Assembly (NCBI GenBank): GCA_002448495.1
Contig: DJYL01000124.1
Location: 1 to 14,256 of the forward strand
DNA from: Pseudoselenomonas ruminantium
Lineage (GTDB): Bacteria; Bacillota; Negativicutes; Selenomonadales; Selenomonadaceae
Reading direction: 5' to 3'
Length of the DNA stretch: 14,256 nt
In this document: piece by piece, positions 7,084 through 12,753 of the stretch
How positions within the stretch are numbered: position 1 is the stretch's first letter
How the letters are laid out: every line of letters starts with the position of its first letter
Notes under the pieces: model-generated
Told to the model about the DNA's origin: nothing
The model's input: the letters and a program-made list of their open reading frames with translations, nothing else
Databases searched by the model: none
Position numbers and translations under genes: made by a program

Positions 7084-7731
7084 TTATTCGACATGCATAT
7101 CTACAGCTGTCTTATGCATAGATTGAAGCATTAGCATGACGGTAGTGGCACCGGGATCCTGATGGCCGATGCTGCGCTGCCCAATATAGGCCGCTCTGCC
7201 TTTGCTGGCCTGAATGGTTTTGGTGAATTCTACGCCTTTTTCGGCAGCCTCTGCTCCTGCAAGGAAAATCTCTGGCAGGCTTTTGCCTTCTTCCAAAGTT
7301 TCCTGCATTGCGCGGGAGGCAGGAAACAAAGCATCCAGCATGGTTTTTTCGCCTTCTGTGCTTTGTCCAATCTGGGAAACACCCATCGTTCCTTCCTCAA
7401 ACGCCAACACCCAATTAGCTGCTTCCATGAAGGTATTGTTCTTATTGGACAGGCTGGCCTGCAGGAAAAATTTGCCGAATAATGGACCGGCAGAACCGCC
7501 TATTTCGGTGATACAGCACATGCCTACATGGTGCATAATTTCTCCAAGGTCATCATGGTCTGCAGAAAACTCAGGCAAATCCTTGAGGATGATGTGGGAA
7601 AATCTGGCCATATTGGTGCCGTGATCTCCATCGCCTATGGCATTATCCAGATGGTTTAAGTATTCTTCATGCTCAATGATGTTGTGGCTTATGGCTTCAA
7701 AGGCTGCAAGCATGAATTCTTTTCCGGTCAT
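7084..7731 (-). CDS. dhaL: Dihydroxyacetone kinase, ADP-binding subunit DhaL
   Basis: Nucleotide-binding subunit of the two-component dihydroxyacetone-type kinase; it transfers phosphate to the substrate held on DhaK, in the cytoplasm. The 215-residue length is normal. The metal/ADP-binding motif LDNAIGDGDHGTNM gives D29, D34 and D36. Other family blocks are present: GGSAGPLFGKFF (78-89), GQSTEGEKTMLDALFPA (122-138) and ASKGRAAYIGQRSIGHQDPGA (175-195). The gene begins 15 bases after the dhaK stop. Its ribosome binding site lies in GAGGGGGGG, an unusual run of seven G (7740-7746 on the minus strand). Last gene of the operon, followed by a hairpin. Whether the bound ADP is rephosphorylated by a PTS protein (DhaM) or exchanged for ATP cannot be read from the sequence; no dhaM is in the window. 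Confidence 0.94.
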   Translation of the reverse strand: MTGKEFMLAAFEAISHNIIEHEEYLNHLDNAIGDGDHGTNMARFSHIILKDLPEFSADHDDLGEIMHHVGMCCITEIGGSAGPLFGKFFLQASLSNKNNTFMEAANWVLAFEEGTMGVSQIGQSTEGEKTMLDALFPASRAMQETLEEGKSLPEIFLAGAEAAEKGVEFTKTIQASKGRAAYIGQRSIGHQDPGATTVMLMLQSMHKTAVDMHVE

Positions 7732-7746
7732 ATTGCAATCCCCCCC

Positions 7747-8733
7747 TCAACGCCTGATGACAGATGTTACCGCTGCTGCATCATAAAGTGCTTTCAGGTG
7801 TGGGTCAAGCCGCATAAGGCTTATCGAAAAACCGCCCATTTCCAAAGAGGTCATAAAGTTGCCAATCATGGTGTCATAAATCTTGATGCCATGTTCAGCC
7901 AGATAGTCATGAATGCACTGGTTGATTACATATAGTTCCATGGGGGGCGTTCCGCCTAAACCGTTGATGAGAACGACCACTTCGCTGTTCTCGTAATTGC
8001 AGTCCAGAAGAATCAGCTCCAGCATTTGATGCACCGTATCTTTTGCACTCATCATATCGCAGCGCAAAACGCCCGGTTCGCCATGCAGCCCCATGCCGAT
8101 TTCCATTTCGGTTTCGCCCAGTTCAAAACTGGGTTCTCCATCAGAGGGGATAATGCAGGGACGACAGGCAACACCAATGGTTCTAAGACCGGAAGCGGCC
8201 CATTCAGCAACTTCTTTTACCCGGTAAAGGTCAGAACCCATTTCTGCTTCGGCACCGGCGATTTTCATGACCAGCGCCACACCGGCCAAACCGCGGCGTC
8301 CTACGGATTTTGTCTTTTGGGTGGCGACATCATCGGCAATGATGACGGATTCTACAGCGATGTTCTCCATCTGTGCCATTTCCATGGCCATGCGGAAATT
8401 TAGTACATCACCCGTATAGTTTACAATTATGCAAAGCACGCCTGCTTCGGTCTGTACTTCCTTGATTCCTTTGAGAAGCATGTCCGGAGTGGGTGAGGAA
8501 AAAAGCTTGCCGGGAATACCCGCGTCGAGCATTCCATATCCTACATAGCCATTAGGCGCTGGTTCATGACCACTGCCACAGCCGAAAACCAGGGCTACTC
8601 TGTCTGTCTTTTTATTCTGTCTGACCATGATGTTGCAGCCCGGCAGTTGGCGGAGAATATTGGGTTTTGCCAGCGCCATTCCGCGCGCGGTCTCTATTTC
8701 CAGATTTTCTGGTTTATTGATGAACTTTTTCAC
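7747..8733 (-). CDS. dhaK: Dihydroxyacetone kinase, substrate-binding subunit DhaK
   Basis: Binds dihydroxyacetone (or a related short keto-sugar) covalently through a histidine for phosphorylation by DhaL. With the start I choose, the residues line up with E. coli numbering: H56 in GCGSGHEPAP, D109 in NYTGDVLNF, and the hemiaminal histidine H217 in GMGLHGEPG. Length is 328 residues. The start is GTG 8733, giving M-KKFINKPENL, which matches the family N-terminus, and it is preceded immediately by AGAGGTGAGATT. The frame is open to a TTG at 8760, but that start would translate through the ribosome binding site. The first glycine-rich loop reads GCGSGHEP where GGGSGHEP is usual. It is co-transcribed with dhaL. 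The substrate may be dihydroxyacetone or another keto-sugar; the kinase family itself is secure. Confidence 0.94.
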   Translation of the reverse strand: MKKFINKPENLEIETARGMALAKPNILRQLPGCNIMVRQNKKTDRVALVFGCGSGHEPAPNGYVGYGMLDAGIPGKLFSSPTPDMLLKGIKEVQTEAGVLCIIVNYTGDVLNFRMAMEMAQMENIAVESVIIADDVATQKTKSVGRRGLAGVALVMKIAGAEAEMGSDLYRVKEVAEWAASGLRTIGVACRPCIIPSDGEPSFELGETEMEIGMGLHGEPGVLRCDMMSAKDTVHQMLELILLDCNYENSEVVVLINGLGGTPPMELYVINQCIHDYLAEHGIKIYDTMIGNFMTSLEMGGFSISLMRLDPHLKALYDAAAVTSVIRR

Positions 8734-8785
8734 AATCTCACCTCTTTGTGTATCCGACAAAATGGGAGTCTGTTCAATTTAGAAG

Positions 8786-8826
8786 GCAACAATAAAGGGG
8801 CATAAATACAGTCCCTTCATTGTTGC
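8786..8826. promoter_or_regulatory. 14-bp inverted repeat in the dhaK leader/promoter region
   Basis: Arms GCAACAATAAAGGG (8786-8799) and CCCTTCATTGTTGC (8813-8826) pair at 13 of 14 positions around a 13-base centre. It has no following T tract on either strand, so it is not an ordinary terminator. On the minus strand the centre holds CTGTATTTATG, a weak -10-like element for dhaK, so the repeat may be an operator straddling the promoter. It lies 53-93 bases upstream of the dhaK start. Confidence 0.5.
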
Positions 8827-8864
8827 ACTTAATTCGTTCTGGAAGGCGGGATTTCCTGCTTGCA

Positions 8865-8893
8865 AAGAAAAATTTCTCTGTGAAATTTTTCTT
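8865..8893. promoter_or_regulatory. Perfect 12-bp inverted repeat, candidate operator
   Basis: AAGAAAAATTTC (8865-8876) and GAAATTTTTCTT (8882-8893) are perfect inverted repeats separated by TCTGT. The spacing and AT-richness fit a dimeric regulator site better than a terminator. It overlaps the -35 region of the extended -10 promoter of the DmsB-like gene and lies between the divergent dha and ferredoxin operons. The PucR-type regulator encoded downstream is an obvious but unproven candidate to bind it. Confidence 0.5.
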
Positions 8894-8930
8894 ATTATGG
8901 TATTATGGAGTTAATCAGTATGTATTATGG
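8893..8930 (+). repeat. Three copies of the 8-mer TATTATGG
   Basis: Exact copies at 8893-8900, 8901-8908 (head to tail) and 8923-8930. The second copy is also part of the extended -10 of the ferredoxin operon. The third starts 22 bases after the second, about two helical turns. They could be regulator contact sites or simply AT-rich promoter sequence. Confidence 0.5.
8898..8906 (+). promoter_or_regulatory. Extended -10 promoter of the ferredoxin-regulator operon
   Basis: TGGTATTAT at 8898-8906 matches TGnTATAAT at all but one base. The position 17 bases upstream (8878-8883) has no -35 consensus and is covered by the 8865-8893 inverted repeat, which would suit activation or repression. The predicted start near 8913 leaves a leader of about 32 bases with AAGGAGGT at 8932-8939. 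Confidence 0.45.
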
Positions 8931-8944
8931 TAAGGAGGTCTTTT

Positions 8945-9487
8945 ATGAAACCACAGCAGTTGGGATTTCAGGTAGACTTGTCCCGCTGTGTGGGGTGCAG
9001 GGCCTGTGAAAAAGCCTGTCATCACAAGCACCCGGATTTGCCGCGGGCTTTTCGTCATGTGGATGAGTGGGCGGGGGAGCGCCGGGAACAGGGATTTTTG
9101 TCTATGTCTTGTAATCATTGCGCTTCACCGGAATGTATGCGGGTTTGTCCGAAAGGGTGTTATGAAAAACGCCGCAATGGCATTGTTGTGCATAACAGTT
9201 CCAAGTGTATTGGCTGTGGGCGCTGCGTAGGGGCGTGCCCTTTTCATGCGCCCAGAATATTGCCCTACATAGAGAAGGCGGCCAAATGCGATATGTGTCG
9301 GGAACGGCTGGCTGAAGGAATGCAGCCTAAGTGTGTGGAGGCTTGCCCGGTGGAAGCATTGCGGCTTTGCAGCATAGACGGGGCGGAAATGGATTGGCAG
9401 GATTATCCATTGGTGCGCTATACCCAGCCGTCCTTAAGATTTATCAAGGCTCGGCAGCCGATATGCTTTTTGCGGGAGGATCGATGA
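8945..9487 (+). CDS. DmsB-like ferredoxin with four [4Fe-4S] clusters
   Basis: Electron-transfer protein of the DmsB/PhsB/NrfC type, 180 residues. All sixteen cluster cysteines are visible: C15/18/21/25 (CVGCRACEKAC), C56/59/64/68 (CNHCASPECMRVCP), C88/91/94/98 (CIGCGRCVGACP) and C115/118/130/134 (CDMCRERLAEGMQPKC...CP). No signal peptide, so it is cytoplasmic, as DmsB-type subunits are unless carried out with a Tat-dependent catalytic subunit. The start at ATG 8945 has a full AAGGAGGT 5 bases upstream; the ATG at 8927 is upstream of this site. Unusually, no molybdoenzyme catalytic subunit or membrane anchor is beside it; the nearest is the minus-strand enzyme at 3683-5686. Its stop overlaps the start of the regulator gene (ATGA at 9484-9487), so the two are translationally coupled. 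The physiological partner is unknown. Confidence 0.92.
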   Translation: MKPQQLGFQVDLSRCVGCRACEKACHHKHPDLPRAFRHVDEWAGERREQGFLSMSCNHCASPECMRVCPKGCYEKRRNGIVVHNSSKCIGCGRCVGACPFHAPRILPYIEKAAKCDMCRERLAEGMQPKCVEACPVEALRLCSIDGAEMDWQDYPLVRYTQPSLRFIKARQPICFLREDR

Positions 9488-10662
9488 TGGAGCAGGAAAG
9501 AGTGGAATTATGGCAGGCTGAAGACATTGCAGGCAAGCTTGCTGTGGTTCAAAGATATACAGGGTTGGAACTGCTGACCTTGGATAATTTAGGCGATTTG
9601 CAGGGAAAGACCATAGGTTTTCGGGAGGAAAGTTTTTCTGCTTTGCGGCGAAATCTGCAGGCTTTGCATAAAAATGATTTTGCCCTCTTTGCCGGCCTGA
9701 CCATTATTCCTCTGACCATCAATGGACAGCTGCGGGGCTGGTTGATTGCGGATTCGCCGGAGCAGGACATGACGGAGAGTGCTGACTGTTTGTTCCGGGA
9801 GCTGGCTCAACAGTTGAAATTTTTATTATGGCATGAAGCAAAAATCAGGGAGGTAGAGAAAAAACATCGGGAACAGTTTCTCTATGATATTCTCTATCAC
9901 AACTTTGCATCTTCGGAGGAAGTTATCCGTCTGGGCAGGCTTTGGAATATGCGTCTGGATAAACCACATCATGTTGTCGTGGTGGAGTTTGACCATCCGC
10001 TGGATGTGGACAAGCATGTGCAGCTTTTAGCCGAATTGGACAGGGAATGGATGCGGGTGCTGTCTGCCCGCTTTGTCCAGCCCGTCCTGATGCTGCTGCG
10101 CATGCAGCTGGTTATTTTCTTTGAGGATGACCGGAAGCCTGCGCGCAGTCAGAGTGAGGTGGCGGCCATCATGGCAGATGCCATGGCGAAGGTTAAGGAG
10201 GATTTTCCGACCATCCTGCCTTTTTCTGTGGGCATTGGCCGGCTGCACTATTCGGTTTCTGAAATCTGCCGCAGTTTTCAGGAGGCAAGACAGGCATTGA
10301 GTTTGGGGCGTTTCCGTCAGCCGGAAAACGGCATTACCTGTTATGAGGATTTGGGCGTATTGAAGCTTTTGTCCCATATTCGTACAGAGGAACTGGATGA
10401 TTTCACACAGGAAACATTAGAAGCGTTAATGGCTTATGACGACCATAACGGAACGGAATTGCTCAGGACTCTGGAAATCTATTTTCAAGAGAACGAGTCT
10501 TTGACTCTGGCGGCGGAAAAACTCTTTATCCATGCCAATACACTGAGGAACCGCTTGAAAAAAATTGAAAGCATTCTGGGGACAGAACTGAATCAGGTGG
10601 ATGTGAAGGTCAGATTTTATGTGGCCTGTCAGGCCTTACGGATAATCCGGCAGACGATGTAA
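9487..10662 (+). CDS. PucR/CdaR-type transcriptional regulator
   Basis: Probable DNA-binding regulator, 391 residues. The N-terminal part (about 15-115) looks GAF-like, with PLTINGQLRGWLIAD at 76-90. A linker helix (115-140) leads to a degenerate GGDEF-like domain of the CdaR kind (about 160-275, including FSVGIGRLHYSVSEICRSFQ), without a catalytic GGDEF motif. The C-terminal PucR-type helix-turn-helix is at about 330-388 (LAAEKLFIHANTLRNRLKKI). Members of this family often respond to small metabolites such as sugar diacids, purines or amino acids. Two start codons are possible: ATG 9484 overlaps the ferredoxin stop, and ATG 9487 is better spaced (7 bases) from GGAGG at 9475-9479, so I chose the latter. 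Its operon faces dhaKL across a region with two inverted repeats, which are likely targets. The ligand is not identifiable. Confidence 0.88.
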   Translation: MEQERVELWQAEDIAGKLAVVQRYTGLELLTLDNLGDLQGKTIGFREESFSALRRNLQALHKNDFALFAGLTIIPLTINGQLRGWLIADSPEQDMTESADCLFRELAQQLKFLLWHEAKIREVEKKHREQFLYDILYHNFASSEEVIRLGRLWNMRLDKPHHVVVVEFDHPLDVDKHVQLLAELDREWMRVLSARFVQPVLMLLRMQLVIFFEDDRKPARSQSEVAAIMADAMAKVKEDFPTILPFSVGIGRLHYSVSEICRSFQEARQALSLGRFRQPENGITCYEDLGVLKLLSHIRTEELDDFTQETLEALMAYDDHNGTELLRTLEIYFQENESLTLAAEKLFIHANTLRNRLKKIESILGTELNQVDVKVRFYVACQALRIIRQTM

Positions 10663-10693
10663 GGCCGCAGGCGCTTCTCCAGTGGAAAAATAA

Positions 10694-10732
10694 GGTGGCT
10701 GTAAATTTGTACAGTCGTCCTATTTGTTTCTT
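10694..10732 (+). terminator. Possible terminator of the regulator gene
   Basis: GGTGGCTGTA (10694-10703) and TACAGTCGTC (10710-10719) can form a 10-bp stem with three G-U pairs and a 6-base loop. It is followed by TATTTGTTTCTT. It lies 31 bases after the regulator stop. The stem is not strong, and the perfect hairpin at 10862 may be the real end of the transcript. Confidence 0.4.
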
Positions 10733-10768
10733 GTAGAATATTACAGTATAAGCCTTGTTTATGTGTCG

Positions 10769-10910
10769 TATAATAATCAGGTAGTGTTTGAGCGGCATTG
10801 ACTATTCCCAATCCCCATTTGTCAATGTCATTCGCGGGCTTCCCCAGTTCGCATAAATAGTAAAGCCCTGAATGGACATCTCCCCAAAGGTCCATTCAGG
10901 GCTTTTTTTT
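10769..10910 (+). ncRNA. Speculative small RNA or long 3' untranslated region
   Basis: This non-coding stretch has a perfect TATAAT at 10769-10774 without a convincing -35, an inverted repeat GCATTGAC (10795-10802) / GTCAATGT (10821-10828), and ends in the strong terminator at 10862-10910. A transcript from about 10781 would be roughly 130 nt. I do not recognise any known RNA family. It may equally be the 3' untranslated region of the regulator gene. Apart from these elements I see nothing in 10663-10861. Confidence 0.2.
10862..10910. terminator. Strong terminator hairpin between convergent genes
   Basis: A perfect 16-bp stem: AAAGCCCTGAATGGAC (10862-10877) and GTCCATTCAGGGCTTT (10890-10905), with a 12-base loop and eight T (10903-10910). 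It sits 6 bases from the stop of the convergent diguanylate cyclase gene. The minus strand has TTTACTATTT after the stem, so it may work both ways. Confidence 0.88.
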
Positions 10911-10916
10911 ATATAG

Positions 10917-12032
10917 TTAGTCTTTCGGTTCCAGCAGTGTAGACAGCATTTTTTCCAGATAAGCGATGGTAGTTTGCATTTGCTGAATATGTGACTGTAA
11001 TTCAGAAATGCTTTCGGTTGTCAGCTGGCGGCTGTTGGGAGCAGTGACGGCTGCCAGCTGGGCGGCATTGCTTTCCGTTGTTTCCGTCATGTCCGGACGG
11101 TAGAGGACATACTGTCCCTTCCCGCGGCGCTTGGCCTCATAAAGTGCTTCGTCTGCCCGGGCAAAAAGTTCTTCATAACTTTGCCCGTGGGTGGGATACT
11201 GGGCTGCGCCGATGCTGATGGAAAACGCGTGGTGCCTGCCGTCTTTATGGAACACCCGGGAGAGCCTGCGGCAGAGCTCAAGACAATGACGGTGGAGCAC
11301 ATCGGCATTACTCATGCCCGGAAGAAAGACAATAAATTCATCGCCGCCAATGCGTCCTTTGGCATCGTTCTGCCGAAAGTTTTGGGTGATGGCCTGACCA
11401 ATTTCGCGAAGAACTTTGTCGCCAAAAAGATGACCGAAAGTGTCATTGACGGCTTTGAAGTCGTCTGCATCGATAATCAACAGGCTGGCAGAACCGGTTT
11501 CGGGATTCATTTTGCGCAGGGATGCCTGAATACGGGTCTGAACAGTCCTCTTGCTCAAAAGACCGGTTAAAGCATCGGTATTGGCCCGGCGGCTGATGCG
11601 TTCCTGCCAAAGTTTTTCTGCCTGAATGTTGCGGATGTTGCCGAAGGCCATTATGGGACGCTGCCTTTTATAATAGGTTACCAAATGTATTTCGGACCAA
11701 AGCCAGACAGGCCTTTTGGTGCTGCGCAAACGCAGGCGGGCAGAAATATTTCGCTGCTCGCGCTTGAGACGGCGTTCATGATAGATACGATGAAAAAAGT
11801 GCTCAAGCATATCCGTATCATCAGGATGAACCAGCCCGCCCATAGTCAGTTTGGTAGACGCATGAGTGAAATGACTGGGCAGGGCATAGCGATGCCGGCT
11901 GCTGGTATCCCTAAGTTTTAAGGTATCGGCAGTCAAGTCCCATTGAAAAAAGATAACATTATCTGCGGATTCCAGTGCTTCATATACAGCAGGATTGAAT
12001 TCGCTGGGGATGACTGCAGAGGACTGAGTCAT
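10917..12032 (-). CDS. PAS-GGDEF diguanylate cyclase
   Basis: Makes the second messenger cyclic di-GMP from two GTP. 371 residues. The N-terminal part (about 20-140) is PAS-like, with VHPDD at 68-72 and a closing WSEIHLVTYYKRQRPIMAFGNIRNI strand region, then a signalling helix (about 138-150). The GGDEF domain (about 150-315) has the metal-binding IDADDF (187-192), an intact GGDEF at 229-233 and the inhibitory I-site RQND at 220-223, five residues upstream, so it should be active and feedback-inhibited. A C-terminal coiled coil (about 338-366) may drive dimerisation. No membrane segment, so a cytoplasmic sensor. AAGGAG lies 6 bases before ATG 12032, with a good promoter upstream. It is monocistronic and convergent with the regulator gene. 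The signal sensed by PAS is unknown. Confidence 0.93.
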   Translation of the reverse strand: MTQSSAVIPSEFNPAVYEALESADNVIFFQWDLTADTLKLRDTSSRHRYALPSHFTHASTKLTMGGLVHPDDTDMLEHFFHRIYHERRLKREQRNISARLRLRSTKRPVWLWSEIHLVTYYKRQRPIMAFGNIRNIQAEKLWQERISRRANTDALTGLLSKRTVQTRIQASLRKMNPETGSASLLIIDADDFKAVNDTFGHLFGDKVLREIGQAITQNFRQNDAKGRIGGDEFIVFLPGMSNADVLHRHCLELCRRLSRVFHKDGRHHAFSISIGAAQYPTHGQSYEELFARADEALYEAKRRGKGQYVLYRPDMTETTESNAAQLAAVTAPNSRQLTTESISELQSHIQQMQTTIAYLEKMLSTLLEPKD

Positions 12033-12078
12033 AAGCTGCTCCTTATGTATTAACTGATCTGTCTATAAATTTATTACA

Positions 12079-12107
12079 ATTATAACAATTCATCAGATGA
12101 GTTGCAA
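12079..12107 (-). promoter_or_regulatory. Promoter of the diguanylate cyclase gene
   Basis: On the minus strand, TTGCAA (12107-12102) is followed after exactly 17 bases by TATAAT (12084-12079), preceded by TGT, giving a full extended -10 (TGTTATAAT). The predicted start is about 40 bases before the gene. This is the best-formed promoter in the window. Confidence 0.7.
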
Positions 12108-12187
12108 GGGGATTTAGGACTAAAGAACCAATAAAGTTAAAGAGAATCGCAGGCAGAATATAATGGATAGCCTTTTTCTGCTGGTTG

Positions 12188-12211
12188 TGCTAAAATGTAG
12201 TCTAGTATAAT
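12188..12211 (+). promoter_or_regulatory. Candidate promoter region of rpiB-glyA-upp
   Basis: TGCTAAAAT at 12188-12196 is an extended -10 (TAAAAT, one mismatch) giving a start near 12203 and a leader of about 28 bases with the AAAGGCGGG site. A perfect TATAAT also occurs at 12206-12211, but its start would fall inside the ribosome binding site; another TATAAT is at 12159-12164. No clear -35 is seen for any of them. Confidence 0.4.
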
Positions 12212-12230
12212 AAGAAAGGCGGGAATCCAG

Positions 12231-12674
12231 ATGAAGATAACGATTGGCAGCGACCATGGCGCTGTGCAGCTCAAAGAAGAAGTGAAAATGGTTCTGAAGG
12301 AATTTGGTGACATCGAGGTAAAAGACGTGGGCACCTTTGGTACCGATTCGGTTGATTATCCCGATATTGCCGAAAAGGTCTGTGGTGATGTAGTCAGCGG
12401 CAAGGCTGACCGGGGCATTGTGCTCTGCGGTACGGGCATTGGCATTTCCATTGCCAGCAATAAGATTAAGGGCATTCGCTGTGCACTCTGCAATGATGTG
12501 TATTCAGCCAAGATGAGCCGTCAGCACAATAATGCCAACGTGCTGGCTATGGGCGGCAGGGTTTTAGGCTTTGGCCCTGCAGGCGAGATTGTCCGGGCTT
12601 TTGTCACAACGGAATTTGAAGGCGGCCGCCATGAACGCCGGGTCAATAAAATCATGGCTCTGGAGAACAAATAA
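12231..12674 (+). CDS. rpiB: Ribose 5-phosphate isomerase B
   Basis: Interconverts ribose 5-phosphate and ribulose 5-phosphate in the non-oxidative pentose phosphate pathway, in the cytoplasm. 147 residues, normal for the RpiB/LacAB family. Seen: SDHGAVQLK at the N-terminus (DHAG is more usual than DHGA), DVGTFGTDSVDYPD, the active-site LCGTGIGIS with the catalytic Cys at about residue 66, SRQHNNANVLAMGGR with the ring-opening His, and EGGRHERRV near the end. AAAGGCGGG lies about 5 bases before ATG 12231. No terminator separates it from glyA, 79 bases downstream, so it probably heads an operon with glyA and upp, as in Bacillus subtilis (ywlF-ywlG-glyA-upp), though the ywlG-type gene is missing here. 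Confidence 0.96.
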   Translation: MKITIGSDHGAVQLKEEVKMVLKEFGDIEVKDVGTFGTDSVDYPDIAEKVCGDVVSGKADRGIVLCGTGIGISIASNKIKGIRCALCNDVYSAKMSRQHNNANVLAMGGRVLGFGPAGEIVRAFVTTEFEGGRHERRVNKIMALENK

Positions 12675-12724
12675 GCAAGATTAAGGCAAGTTAGGTAGTG
12701 AAAGTAAGGTAAAGTTTTTTGGTC

Positions 12725-12739
12725 TGAGCCGGTGGCTCA
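12725..12739 (+). promoter_or_regulatory. Small hairpin abutting the glyA ribosome binding site
   Basis: TGAGCC (12725-12730) and GGCTCA (12734-12739) form a perfect 6-bp stem with loop GGT. It ends one base before the AAGGAGG of glyA (12740-12746) and 14 bases before ATG. No T tract follows, so it is not a terminator. It could shape ribosome access or mark an RNA-processing site; function unknown. Confidence 0.4.
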
Positions 12740-12753
12740 AAGGAGGCAAATAC

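Noticed and set aside
8841..8864. Possible sigma-54 promoter (GG...TTGCA)
   Set aside because: The GG to GC spacing is 11 instead of 10 and TGGCAC is not present; no sigma-54 activator is encoded here.
9331..9483. Longer start for the regulator inside the ferredoxin gene
   Set aside because: It would overlap the ferredoxin by about 150 bases. GGAGG with correctly spaced ATGs lies at 9475-9489.
10629..10895. Minus-strand 88-codon open frame between the regulator and the diguanylate cyclase
   Set aside because: It begins inside the terminator stem, has no ribosome binding site, overlaps the regulator 3' end and resembles no family I know.
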